A stretch of 64,000 nt of DNA from DATEOR01 sp963766725. GTDB taxonomy: Bacteria > Actinomycetota > Thermoleophilia > Gaiellales > Gaiellaceae. The notes beneath the pieces were generated by a model that was not told the DNA's origin, ran no database searches, and worked only from the letters and a program-made list of their open reading frames with translations. A program made the position numbers and the translations under genes. The stretch spans positions 62,001-126,000 of the forward strand of contig CAVYBK010000020.1 in NCBI GenBank assembly GCA_963766725.1, written 5' to 3'. Shown here in pieces: positions 51,883 through 60,594 of the stretch; position 1 is the stretch's first letter, and each line of letters begins with the position of its first letter.

Positions 51883-52696
51883 CACGCGGTCGCGGCGCGC
51901 CTTGAGCTCCTCGGCATCGAAGTCGGTGCGGATGCTGCCGCGCTCGCGGGCGGCCTCGATCGACCGCGAGGGCCTGCTCGTCGTCGCAAGCTCGGGCCAG
52001 AGGTTCTCCGCGACGGCCGCGTGCACGTCCAGCCCGGCGAGGTCCATCGTCTGGAAGGGCCCGATCGCCGCCCAGCGCGCACCGAGGCCGGCGGTGACCG
52101 CGCGGTCGACGTCCTCGAAGGAGCAGACGCCCGCGTCCACGAGCGCGTAGGCCTCGCGAAGAAGTGCGTACTGGAGCCGGTTGACGACAAACCCCGGCAC
52201 GTCGAGGCGGACGACGACCGGCGCCTTGCCGAGCTCCTCCATCCAGGCCCGGAGCGTCTCCAACGTCTGGGGCGCGGTGCGCGAGCCGCCGACGATCTCG
52301 ACGACCTGGACGAGCTCCGGCGGGTTGAGGAAGTGGAGGCCGGCGAAGCGCTCGGGCCTCTGCAGCTCGCCGCCCACCTCGTCGACCGAGAGCGACGACG
52401 TGTTCGTGGTCAGGATCGCGTCGGGTGCCGCGAGCTCCTCGGCCCGCGCGAGGACCGCGCGCTTCGGCTCGACCTCTTCGACGATGGTCTCGACAACGAG
52501 CTCGGCGCCGGTCAAAGCCTCGTCGAGATCGGTGGTCATCGCGACGGCCTCCCCCGCCCGCTCGCGCGCGGCCTCCAGGCTCTCCTCGCGCCGCGCCGTG
52601 AGGCTGAACCGACGCACCCCCGTCCGCGAAGATGCGCGCGATTCCGGCACCCATGGTTCCGGCGCCGACGACCGCAACTTCACGGGGCAAGGCCAC
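51859..52696 (-). CDS. 3-hydroxyacyl-CoA dehydrogenase (one apparent frameshift)
   Basis: NAD-dependent oxidation of 3-hydroxyacyl-CoA, as in beta-oxidation or butanoate metabolism. The N-terminus (GTG 52696) has VAVVGAGTMGAGIARIFADG, then the frame breaks; the second frame runs from FSLTARREESLEAARERAG through NTSSLSVDEVGGELQRPE, AGLHFLNPPELVQVVEIVGG and DVPGFVVNRLQYALLREAY. Removing one G from the CCCCC run at 52617-52621 joins them. The joined protein is about 278 residues, normal for Hbd/FadB2-type enzymes. It overlaps the end of egtD tail to tail by 24 bp. Confidence 0.86.
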
Positions 52697-52811
52697 TCGC
52701 GCAGGCTAACCGAGCGCGGGTCGCCTGAATGCGCGACGTGAGAGTCACCCTTTCGAGGGATCCGAACACGCTATTTCGTGGGGAAACTTGAGGCTGGATC
52801 GGAGGGTGTGC

Positions 52812-53996
52812 GTGCGCGAATCTCCCGCTAGCTCGATCAAACCAGGGACCGTGGGTGAGCTTCCGCTCCGCGAAGCGGGGCACGCGGATGCTCCAGGAGC
52901 GCGCGTCGAGCGCCTCTACGACGACTACGCGGGTCGCATCTACCGGTACTGCCTGACCCGGCTCGACTCGCCTGAAGAGGCGGAAGACGCGCTGCAAGCA
53001 ACGTATCTGAACGCCTGGCGCAGCCTCAACAGCGGCGTCGAGCCCCTTTCGAGCCGTCCGTGGTTGTTCCAGATCGCGGCGAATGTCTGCTCGTCGATGT
53101 TGCGTACGCGTTTGGGAGGCGCAACGGTGGAACTGCGGAGCCCCGAGACGTTCGACCAGATTCCGACGAACGACGAACCCAATGACGACCTTCTTGGGCT
53201 CTCGGCTGCACTTGCGGGGCTCCCCGAGCGGCAGCGCCGTGCGCTCCTCCTCCGGGATTGGCGCGGCCTGAGCTACGACGAGATCGCCGCGGAGCTGGGC
53301 TCCTCGTACCAGGCAGTGGAGACGCTTCTGTTTCGGGCACGAAGATCAGTCGCTGCCGGGCTACGACGTCCGGAGCCGGAGCTGGCAAAAGTGCCCGCGC
53401 GGGCACGGGCGCTCACGCCCCTGCCGTTCCTGCTCCCGCTCAAAGATGGCCTTGCGTCGATCAAGTCCGCCCTCGGCACCGGCGTTGCTCCGATCAAGGT
53501 CTCGCTCGGCGTCGCGCTCGGGGCAACGGCTCCTCTGGTCGCGTACGGAGTACTGGAGCGAGGAATCGAGAGCACGAAGCCGCCCACTACGGCCGCCGCG
53601 CCCCAAGTCCAGCTCGAGACGCCCTTGACGTACACCATGCCGGCCGCTGCTGTCGAGACGGAGAAGACGCCGGGAGTGGCCCAGAAGAAGCAAGCTTCGC
53701 CTCCAGCTTCCGACCCCTCTCCGGTCACGCACGGCGGTGAATCGCCCGGAGTCTCCGTGTCCGGACACGCTCACGAGTCCGGGCCCGATCCCGCTCCGCC
53801 GCCAGAACCGACCACTGATCCTCCCGCGGTCGAGGATCCTCCCGCGGTCGAGGAAGAGCCGCCTCCGAGCAAAGTGACCATCTGTCATCACACGGGATCG
53901 AAGAAGAATCCCACCGTGACGATCACGGTCGGCGAGGCTGCGGTCGAAGGTTTCCTGGCCAAGGGCGACGAGCTCGGCGCCTGCGCAGCACCCTGA
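52812..53996 (+). CDS. ECF-type sigma factor fused to a membrane segment and extracytoplasmic tail
   Basis: Residues about 30-190 form an ECF sigma factor: region 2 RVERLYDDYAGRIYRYCL and AEDALQATYLNAWRSL, region 4 LPERQRRALLLRDWRGLSYD and ELGSSYQAVETLLFRARR. After a linker comes a hydrophobic segment (VSLGVALGATAPLVAYGVL, about 225-245), then a Pro/Thr/Glu-rich stretch, and finally VTICHHTGSKKNPTVTITV...GDELGAC, a short Cys-paired motif also known from other bacterial secreted proteins. A sigma factor covalently tied to a membrane anchor is unusual. The GTG at 52812 follows GGAGG with good spacing and is preferred over a TTG 24 bases upstream. Confidence 0.8.
   Translation: MRESPASSIKPGTVGELPLREAGHADAPGARVERLYDDYAGRIYRYCLTRLDSPEEAEDALQATYLNAWRSLNSGVEPLSSRPWLFQIAANVCSSMLRTRLGGATVELRSPETFDQIPTNDEPNDDLLGLSAALAGLPERQRRALLLRDWRGLSYDEIAAELGSSYQAVETLLFRARRSVAAGLRRPEPELAKVPARARALTPLPFLLPLKDGLASIKSALGTGVAPIKVSLGVALGATAPLVAYGVLERGIESTKPPTTAAAPQVQLETPLTYTMPAAAVETEKTPGVAQKKQASPPASDPSPVTHGGESPGVSVSGHAHESGPDPAPPPEPTTDPPAVEDPPAVEEEPPPSKVTICHHTGSKKNPTVTITVGEAAVEGFLAKGDELGACAAP
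53817..53852. repeat. 18-bp tandem repeat in the sigma-fusion tail
   Basis: GATCCTCCCGCGGTCGAG is repeated exactly twice in frame (53817-53834, 53835-53852), encoding two DPPAVE units of the low-complexity stalk. Confidence 0.9.
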
Positions 53997-54356
53997 GCGG
54001 CGGGCACAGCTGGATCGACTTGGGTGCGCCGGAGCCGTGGTAAGAGCCCCCGCCGACCGACCTCGTGACCCACCTGTCACTCGCGCCTCGAAGAGGATTG
54101 AGGTGACGATCACGGGCCGGGCCAGTCTCAGTCGACGCCATTTGGCGCACGGCGACGAGCTCGGAACGGGCGCAGCAGCCTGAGCGGCGCTCAGCTGGGT
54201 CGACTTGGGTGCGGCTGGAGCTGGGGGTACTACCAGTGCAGCATGCGGCGAGTTTTCCTTCCCGGCGGTTGATGGCCTCTACCTAGTAGGACGCAGAATC
54301 CGACGAAAACTTGCGCGCGGGTTTCGGGCGGCGACCCTGTCTCCTAGGGTTGGCCG
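53997..54356. other. Gene-free stretch holding a decayed copy of the sigma-fusion 3' end
   Basis: This 360-bp gap has no plausible gene. Positions about 54073-54222 resemble 53880-54036: TCGAAGA(A/G)GA, then GTGACGATCACGG, GCGACGAGCTCGG, the TGAGCGGCG stop region and CGACTTGGGTGCG occur in the same order, offset by about 187 bp. Translated, the second copy would read VTITGRASLSRRHLAHGDEL, lacking both cysteines. It therefore looks like an old tandem duplication of the CHxTG-type tail. The last 130 bp before hyuA show no clear signal. Confidence 0.6.
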
Positions 54357-56099
54357 ATGGCCATCCTCGGGATCGACGTCGGCGGCACGTTCACGGACGC
54401 GGTCCTTTTCGAAGCCGGCGAGCTCCGCACGGCGAAGCTTCCGACTTCCGCTCGCCCGGAGGAGTCGGTCGTCGCAGCCGCCCGCGCCGTCGGTGCCGAG
54501 TCGGTCGAGCGCTTCACGCATGGGACGACGATCGCGACTAACGCGCTTCTCGAGCGCAAGGGCGCGCGAACAGCGTTTGTGGCGACCGCGGGCTTCGAGC
54601 ACCTGCTCCACCTTCGGCGACAGAATCGGGCACACCTGTACCGGTTGTGTTCCGACCATCCGGCGCCCCTCGTTCCGCTCGAGCGCTGCGTTGGCGTGCG
54701 CGAGCGGATCGGGCCCGAAGGCGTCGTGGAAGCGCTCGACCTCGCTTCGCTGCCTCAGCTTGATGCGGAGGCGGTTGCGATCTGCTTGCTCTTCTCCTTC
54801 CGGGACCCATCCCACGAGGCCACCGTGGCAGCGGAGGTGCGGCAGCGGCTACCCGACGCCCACGTCGTCGCGTCCCACGAGGTCTCGGCGGAGTTCCGGG
54901 AGTACGAGCGCGCCTCCACCACGGCCGTCGACGCGTACCTCGGGCCGGTGGTGTCTCGTTACCTGGGTTCTCTCGTCGAGCGCTGCGCTGAGGCGAGCCT
55001 CCCCGAGCCGCTGATAATGCGATCCTCGGGCGGAGTCGCTTCGGTACGGGAGGCGGCCGCCCATCCGGCGCCAATCCTGGTCTCTGGGCCTGCGGCTGGG
55101 GTCGTAGGCGCAGCTCGCGTGGCGCGAATGGCCGGAATCGAGAACGCGATCTCCCTCGACATGGGAGGCACGTCCACGGATGTTTGCCTGATCGCGGCTG
55201 GCGCGGCCGCGCGGAGCGCAGCGCGCGCGGTCGGCGGCTTGCCCGTGCGCCTGCCGACTGTCGACCTCCACACGGTCGGGGCGGGCGGTGGATCACTGGT
55301 CTGGCGGGACGCGGGCGGTGCTCTTCGGGTGGGTCCCGAGAGCGCGGGCGCGGATCCTGGGCCGGCCGCCTACGGGCGCGGTGGGACGCGGCCGACAGTC
55401 ACGGACGCCAATCTCCTGTTGGGTCGTCTGCCGGAGCGGTTGGCGGGCGGGCTCGAGCTGGACCGCGACGCTGCCGCGAGAGCGCTCGAGAAGTTGGATC
55501 CCGCCGAGGTCGTCGAGGTCGTCAACGCCGAGATGCTGCGTGCCCTGCGCGTCATCTCGGTCGAGCGAGGCCACGACCCCCGGGAGTTCGCCTTGATCGC
55601 CTTCGGAGGCGCTGGGCCCTTGCACGCATGCGCGCTTGCCGAGGAGCTCGAGATCGGGACGGTGCTGGTGCCGGCCGCCGCCGGCGTGCTGTCGGCGCTT
55701 GGACTCGTGGCGAGCGACGAGCGGCGCGACACGGTGCGCTCCTACGTACGCCCCTTGGCGGAGGCGGGCGAGCTGCCGGCCGAGGGCGAGGCCGACCTCC
55801 GCTACACGGGTCAGTCGTTCGAGCTCACGGTGCCACTGGGCGCCGATGTCGCGGCGGCGTTTCATCGTGCGCACGAAGATCGGTACGGCTACTCGGATCG
55901 GGAGCGGCCCGTCGAGCTCGTCGCAGTGCGGACAGCCGACGTACGTCCCGGCCCGGAGCTCGTCCTCCCACCCGCCGAGCGGCTCGAAGTTGCCGGCCCC
56001 CACGTGCTCGAGCTCGAGGGCGCGACGTGCTGGATTCCCCCGGGGTGGGTGGGGGTTCGGGACGGGACCGATAGCACTCTTCGACTCACGCGACTGTGA
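54357..56099 (+). CDS. hyuA: Hydantoinase/oxoprolinase subunit A (HyuA)
   Basis: ATP-dependent cyclic amide hydrolase subunit (hydantoinase, 5-oxoprolinase or acetone carboxylase type). The 580-residue protein has the actin/Hsp70-like phosphate motif ILGIDVGGTFTDAVLFE, GTTIATNALLERKGA, the signature ISLDMGGTSTDVCLI and FALIAFGGAGPLHACALAEE. ATP-site motifs are intact. Substrate cannot be assigned. It is shorter than the usual 650-700 residues because the C-terminal domain is reduced. It is followed by hyuB with a four-base overlap. Confidence 0.9.
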   Translation: MAILGIDVGGTFTDAVLFEAGELRTAKLPTSARPEESVVAAARAVGAESVERFTHGTTIATNALLERKGARTAFVATAGFEHLLHLRRQNRAHLYRLCSDHPAPLVPLERCVGVRERIGPEGVVEALDLASLPQLDAEAVAICLLFSFRDPSHEATVAAEVRQRLPDAHVVASHEVSAEFREYERASTTAVDAYLGPVVSRYLGSLVERCAEASLPEPLIMRSSGGVASVREAAAHPAPILVSGPAAGVVGAARVARMAGIENAISLDMGGTSTDVCLIAAGAAARSAARAVGGLPVRLPTVDLHTVGAGGGSLVWRDAGGALRVGPESAGADPGPAAYGRGGTRPTVTDANLLLGRLPERLAGGLELDRDAAARALEKLDPAEVVEVVNAEMLRALRVISVERGHDPREFALIAFGGAGPLHACALAEELEIGTVLVPAAAGVLSALGLVASDERRDTVRSYVRPLAEAGELPAEGEADLRYTGQSFELTVPLGADVAAAFHRAHEDRYGYSDRERPVELVAVRTADVRPGPELVLPPAERLEVAGPHVLELEGATCWIPPGWVGVRDGTDSTLRLTRL

Positions 56100-57577
56100 A
56101 TATCGAGCTCCAAGTCATCGGCAGCGCTTTGCGCGCGGTCGCCGAGGAGATGGGCGCCGCGCTCGTCCGCTCGGCCTTCTCCGCCAACATAAAGGAGCGC
56201 CGCGACTGCTCGACCGCCCTCTTCGACTCCGACGGGCGCATGATCGCGCAGGCCGAGCACATCCCGGTCCACCTCGGCGCCATGCCCGACGCCGTCGCCG
56301 CTGTCATGGCGCACGACCCCGGCGCCGACGACGTGTGGATCCTGAACGATCCCTTCACCGGCGGCACACACCTGCCCGACATCACTCTCGTCTCGCGCAC
56401 CGCACTGGGATTCGCCGCCACCCGCGCCCACCATGCCGACGTCGGCGGCTCCGAGCCGGGCAGCCTGCCCGCCGATTCCACAACCCTCGCGGACGAGGGT
56501 GTCGTCATCCCGCCGACCCGGCTCGACGACGATGTGCTCGCCCAGCTCGTCGCCCGGATGCGCAACCCCGAGGAGCGCCGGGGCGACCTTCGAGCCCAGC
56601 TCGCCGCGCACCACCTGGCCGCACGGCGCATCGCCGAGCTCTGCGCCCGGCGGGGGCACGAACGCGTCGCGGCCGCGATGGACGAGCTCTACGCCTACTC
56701 CGAGCGGCGCGTGCGCGCGGCGATCGGCGCGCTACCTGACGGACGCTTCGAGGCCACGGACGTCCTCGAGGCCAACGAAGGAGATTTGGAGCTGCGCGCG
56801 ACCCTCACGATCGCCGCCGAGGAGATCGAGATTGACTTCGCAGGCACAGCCCCTCAGCACGCGGGAAACCTCAACTGCCCGCTCGCCGTCACGCGTTCGG
56901 CCGCCTACTTCGTCGTCCGCTGCGTCACCGACCCCGACGTCCCCGCCTCGGGAGGCGCCTTCGCTCCCGTCGCGGTCACGGCACCCGAGGGCTCGCTGCT
57001 GAACGCGCGCCCGCCCGCCGCGGTCGCGGCCGGCAACGTCGAGACCTCGTGCCGGATCGCCGACCTCCTCTTCGCCTGCTTCGCCCAAGCCGTGCCCGTC
57101 CCCGCCCAGGGCCAGGGCACGATGAACAACGTCACATTCGGGAACGACCGCTTCACCTATTACGAGACGATCGGTGGCGGGCAAGGCGCCTGCCCGGGGG
57201 CCGACGGGCCCTCGGGCGTGCACGTGACCATGTCGAACACGCTCTCGACGCCGACCGAGGCGCTCGAGCTCGCCTATCCACTCCGAATTCGCCGCCACGC
57301 ACTCCGTCTCGGATCCGGCGGTGATGGCACACATCGCGGCGGTGACGGCGTCATCAGGGAGATCGAGGCGCTGGAGCCCTGCCATTTCTCAGTCGTGAGC
57401 GAGCGGCGTCGTCACTCTCCCGAAGGAGTCGAGGGCGGCGACCCTGGACAGCCGGGCCGCAATCTCCTGAACGGCGAAGAGCGCGCGGGCAAGATCAGCG
57501 GCGACCTCGCACGCGGCGACGTGCTCACCGTCGAGACCCCCGGCGGGGGCGGTCACGGGCGCCACAGTCAGCCGTAG
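56096..57577 (+). CDS. hyuB: Hydantoinase/oxoprolinase subunit B (HyuB)
   Basis: Partner of HyuA. The 493-residue protein starts at GTG 56096 (NIELQVIGSALRAVAEEMG) and has the subunit B hallmarks ALVRSAFSANIKERRDCSTA, HIPVHLGAMPDAVAAV, WILNDPFTGGTHLPDITLV and TYYETIGGGQGACPGADG. Near the end GSGGDGTHRGGDGVIREIE is also typical. The pair probably acts on a cyclic amide or lactam from nucleobase or amino acid turnover. Confidence 0.9.
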   Translation: MNIELQVIGSALRAVAEEMGAALVRSAFSANIKERRDCSTALFDSDGRMIAQAEHIPVHLGAMPDAVAAVMAHDPGADDVWILNDPFTGGTHLPDITLVSRTALGFAATRAHHADVGGSEPGSLPADSTTLADEGVVIPPTRLDDDVLAQLVARMRNPEERRGDLRAQLAAHHLAARRIAELCARRGHERVAAAMDELYAYSERRVRAAIGALPDGRFEATDVLEANEGDLELRATLTIAAEEIEIDFAGTAPQHAGNLNCPLAVTRSAAYFVVRCVTDPDVPASGGAFAPVAVTAPEGSLLNARPPAAVAAGNVETSCRIADLLFACFAQAVPVPAQGQGTMNNVTFGNDRFTYYETIGGGQGACPGADGPSGVHVTMSNTLSTPTEALELAYPLRIRRHALRLGSGGDGTHRGGDGVIREIEALEPCHFSVVSERRRHSPEGVEGGDPGQPGRNLLNGEERAGKISGDLARGDVLTVETPGGGGHGRHSQP

Positions 57578-57781
57578 AACGCGGGCGAGCTTGTACCCAC
57601 CCCGAGATCCCATGCGCAGGCTAACGCCCGTCTCGTAGCGCGCCAGAAAGGCGCGCCAAAAGGGGTGCTACTGTGGGCTTCGACCGCGCACCGGCGGCGT
57701 GCGTTACGCGTCCCGCCCAGTGGGAATGCGAAGGCGCTCCGGTCGCGGCGAACAATCCACAACTCCGAGGACTTTCAGCAC

Positions 57782-58879
57782 ATGCATGCTCCAAACCATT
57801 ACGACGTAGCAGTGATCGGCGCCGGCCAGGCCGGCCTGACCATGGGCTACGAGCTCGCCCAGCAGAACCGCCGCTTCGTCATCCTCGACACCGCCGACTC
57901 GGTCGGTGCCGCGTGGCGCACGCGCTGGGACTCGCTCACGCTCTTCACGCCGCGGCGCTACGACAGCCTTCCCGGCCTCGAGTTCCCCGGCGACCCCGAC
58001 GGCTATCCCGGCCGCGACGAGGTGATCGCCTACCTCGAGAGCTACGCGGAGACCCACGACCTCCCCGTGCAGCTCGGCAGCGAGGTCCGGTCGGTCCGAA
58101 ACGAGAACGGCGGCTTCAGGCTCGACCTTCAAGACGGCGCAGCCGTTGAGGCCGACCAGGTCGTCGTCGCTACCGGGCCCTTTCAGGTGCCACGCGTGCC
58201 AGCCCTCGCCGCCGACCTCGACACGGCCGTCTTTCAGACCCACAGCGTGGGCTACCGCAACCCGGGTGAGCTCCCCGACGGGCCCGTGCTCGTCGTGGGC
58301 GGCGGCAACACCGGATTCCAGATCGCCGAGGAGCTCGCGGCCGAGCGCGAGACCCATCTCTCCGTCGGATCGCGCCAGATGCCGCTTCCGCAGCGGATCG
58401 GCGGGCGCGACCTCTTCTGGTGGCTCGGCAAGCTCGGGATCCTCGAGAAGAGCATCGACACGAAGCTCGGCCGCCGCCTCTCCACCCGGGACACGCTCAT
58501 CGGCTCGAGCCCGCGGACCGCCAAGCGCGCCGGCGTGACCATGCACGGCCGCGCAGTCGGCGCCTCCGGGCGAACGGTGGTCTTCGAGGACGGCTCGACC
58601 CTCGACGTGGCCGCAGCCATCTGGGCGACCGGCTACCGGTTCGACCACTCCTGGATCGACCTTCCGATCACGGATGACGACGGCAAGCTCGTCCACCGTC
58701 GCGGGGTCACGGACGTTCCCGGCCTCTATTTCCTCGGCCTTCCCTGGCAGCACACGCGCGGCTCCGCGCTCGTCGGCTGGGTGAAGGACGACGCCGAGTT
58801 CATCGCGGAGCGGATCGCCGAGCGCGCTCCGGCCTCATCCCCCACCGCATTCGAAGGAGCGGCAACCCATGGCAAGTGA
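57782..58879 (+). CDS. FAD-dependent monooxygenase (CzcO/FMO-like flavoprotein)
   Basis: The 365-residue protein has an FAD Rossmann motif DVAVIGAGQAGLTMGYEL, the FMO-like SVGAAWRTRWDSLTLFTP and a second nucleotide-binding motif VLVVGGGNTGFQIAEEL. IWATGYRFDHSWIDLP matches the ATG motif of FMOs. It resembles CzcO/ArsO-type proteins often annotated near metal-response genes. ATG 57782 is chosen because the domain starts ten residues on. The stop overlaps the multicopper oxidase start by 11 bases, so the two are co-transcribed. Confidence 0.86.
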   Translation: MHAPNHYDVAVIGAGQAGLTMGYELAQQNRRFVILDTADSVGAAWRTRWDSLTLFTPRRYDSLPGLEFPGDPDGYPGRDEVIAYLESYAETHDLPVQLGSEVRSVRNENGGFRLDLQDGAAVEADQVVVATGPFQVPRVPALAADLDTAVFQTHSVGYRNPGELPDGPVLVVGGGNTGFQIAEELAAERETHLSVGSRQMPLPQRIGGRDLFWWLGKLGILEKSIDTKLGRRLSTRDTLIGSSPRTAKRAGVTMHGRAVGASGRTVVFEDGSTLDVAAAIWATGYRFDHSWIDLPITDDDGKLVHRRGVTDVPGLYFLGLPWQHTRGSALVGWVKDDAEFIAERIAERAPASSPTAFEGAATHGK

Positions 58880-60566
58880 CAACTTCCCGACCAGCACCGC
58901 CGGCCTGGCCCCCAGCGTCGAGACCCCCGTCGTCGAGCTTTCCGACGGCGACGAGCTCGACCTCACGATCGCCCCGGTCACGAAGGAGATCGACGGCGAC
59001 ACCCTTCGCATGCTCGCCTACAACGGCTCGATCCCGGGTCCCACGCTGAAGGTGAGGCAGAACTCGGAGATCGTCGTCAACGTGCGGAACGAGGGCGACC
59101 TCGAGGCGACCGTGCACTGGCACGGGCTTCGCCTCGACAACCGCTACGACGGGACGCACGAGACACAGGCGCCAATCCCGGTCGGCGGGAGCTTCACGTA
59201 CCGCATCGAGTTCCCCGACCCGGGCCTCTACTGGTACCACCCGCACATTCGCGAGGACTACGGCCAGGAGCTGGGCCTCTACGGCAACATCGTGGTCGAG
59301 CCCGCAGACGAGGACTACTGGCCGCCCGCGCACCGCGAGGTCGTCCTCACTCTCGACGACATCCTCATCGAGGACGGGCACGTGGCCGAGTTCAGCCACT
59401 CCGGGCCGAGCCACGTCGCGATGGGCCGCTTCGGCACCACGATGCTCGTCGGCGGCGAGACCGAGGTCGCCCTCGAGGCGAAGCGCGGAGAGGTCGTCCG
59501 CTTCTTCCTCACGAACACGGCCAACACGCGCGTGTTCCGGGTCGGAAGCGCCGGCGCGAAGATGAAGCTCGTCGGCGGAGACAGCGGCCGCGTCGAGCGC
59601 GAGGAGCTCGTCGAGGACGTGATCCTCGCTCCCTCCGAGCGCGTCGTGGTCGATGTTCAGTTTGACGCGGAGCGTGAGGCAGCGCTCGAGCACCGCACAC
59701 CCGAGACGACCTACCGGCTCGCGTCCGTGACCGTCTCGGAGGACGAGGTCGAGCCGCTCGACTTCGAGACTCTGCGCGAGAACGCCGACCTGGCCGCCGA
59801 GCGCGAGCGGATCGCTCCGTATCTCGAGGCCGCGCCCGACAAGACGCTCTCACTCGTCGCCGAGATGGACATGGGCGGAGCCGTCGAGGGCGAGACGGGC
59901 GTCTTCGCCTGCCCCATGCACGCGGAGATCGTCGCGACCTGGGAAGGCAAGTGCCCGAAGTGCGGGATGAAGCTCATCCCGGCGGCGCCCGACGTGGCCG
60001 CGCCGACGGAGTACGCCTGCCCGATGCATCCCGAGATCACGGCAACCTGGGCCGGTGAGTGCCCGAAGTGCGGCATGACCCTGCGCCCGACCGGAGCCGG
60101 CGGCCACGAGGAGCACGAGCACCACCACCACGACGAGCACGCCCATGCGCACGACGCCTCGGGCGGCATCGAGTGGGAGGACGACATGGTCGAGGTCAAC
60201 CGCGAGACGACGCCGGAGAACACGCGCTGGCTCATCGTCGACAAGAACACCGGCGACCGAGGGCACGCGATCGACTGGCGGTTCCGCGTCGGCGACCAGG
60301 TGAAGATCCGGATCGTCAACGAGAAGGACTCCGACCATCCGATGCACCACCCGTTCCACATCCACGGGGCGGGCCGCTTCCTCGTCCTCAGCCGCGACGG
60401 CATCACCGAGCCCAACCTCGTCTGGAAGGACACGGTGCTGCTTCGGACCGGCGAGACCGTGGACATCCTGCTCGACGTGACGAATCCCGGCATCTGGATG
60501 GCGCACTGCCACATCGCCGAGCACCACGAGAGCGGGATGATGTTCACCTTCACCGTCGAGCCGTAG
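58869..60566 (+). CDS. Multicopper oxidase with two inserted heavy-metal-binding modules
   Basis: The 565-residue protein has the copper motifs HWHGLRLD, WYHPHIREDYGQELGLYGN, HPFHIHGAGRFLV and HCHIAEHHESGM, so the T1, T2 and T3 sites look complete. Between cupredoxin domains 2 and 3 are two near-identical modules, ACPMHAEIVATWEGKCPKCG (about residue 347) and ACPMHPEITATWAGECPKCG (about 384), each with CPMH and CPKCGM. A His-rich run (HEEHEHHHHDEHAHAHD, about 413-430) follows. No signal peptide is seen. Probably copper handling or oxidation of a small substrate; the module role as a metal loader is inference. Confidence 0.9.
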   Translation: MASDNFPTSTAGLAPSVETPVVELSDGDELDLTIAPVTKEIDGDTLRMLAYNGSIPGPTLKVRQNSEIVVNVRNEGDLEATVHWHGLRLDNRYDGTHETQAPIPVGGSFTYRIEFPDPGLYWYHPHIREDYGQELGLYGNIVVEPADEDYWPPAHREVVLTLDDILIEDGHVAEFSHSGPSHVAMGRFGTTMLVGGETEVALEAKRGEVVRFFLTNTANTRVFRVGSAGAKMKLVGGDSGRVEREELVEDVILAPSERVVVDVQFDAEREAALEHRTPETTYRLASVTVSEDEVEPLDFETLRENADLAAERERIAPYLEAAPDKTLSLVAEMDMGGAVEGETGVFACPMHAEIVATWEGKCPKCGMKLIPAAPDVAAPTEYACPMHPEITATWAGECPKCGMTLRPTGAGGHEEHEHHHHDEHAHAHDASGGIEWEDDMVEVNRETTPENTRWLIVDKNTGDRGHAIDWRFRVGDQVKIRIVNEKDSDHPMHHPFHIHGAGRFLVLSRDGITEPNLVWKDTVLLRTGETVDILLDVTNPGIWMAHCHIAEHHESGMMFTFTVEP

Positions 60567-60594
60567 CCCAGGCCAGGGCAGCTAACGTGGGCTC

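Noticed and set aside
54357..57577. Acetone carboxylase assignment for hyuA-hyuB
   Set aside because: That enzyme needs a third small gamma subunit gene, which is not adjacent, so only the broad hydantoinase/oxoprolinase family is supported.
57638..57656. GCGCGCC-AGAAA-GGCGCGC hairpin upstream of the flavin monooxygenase as a terminator
   Set aside because: A good 7-bp stem but followed by CAAAAGG, with no T-run on the plus strand; it could be a weak terminator for hyuB but support is too thin.
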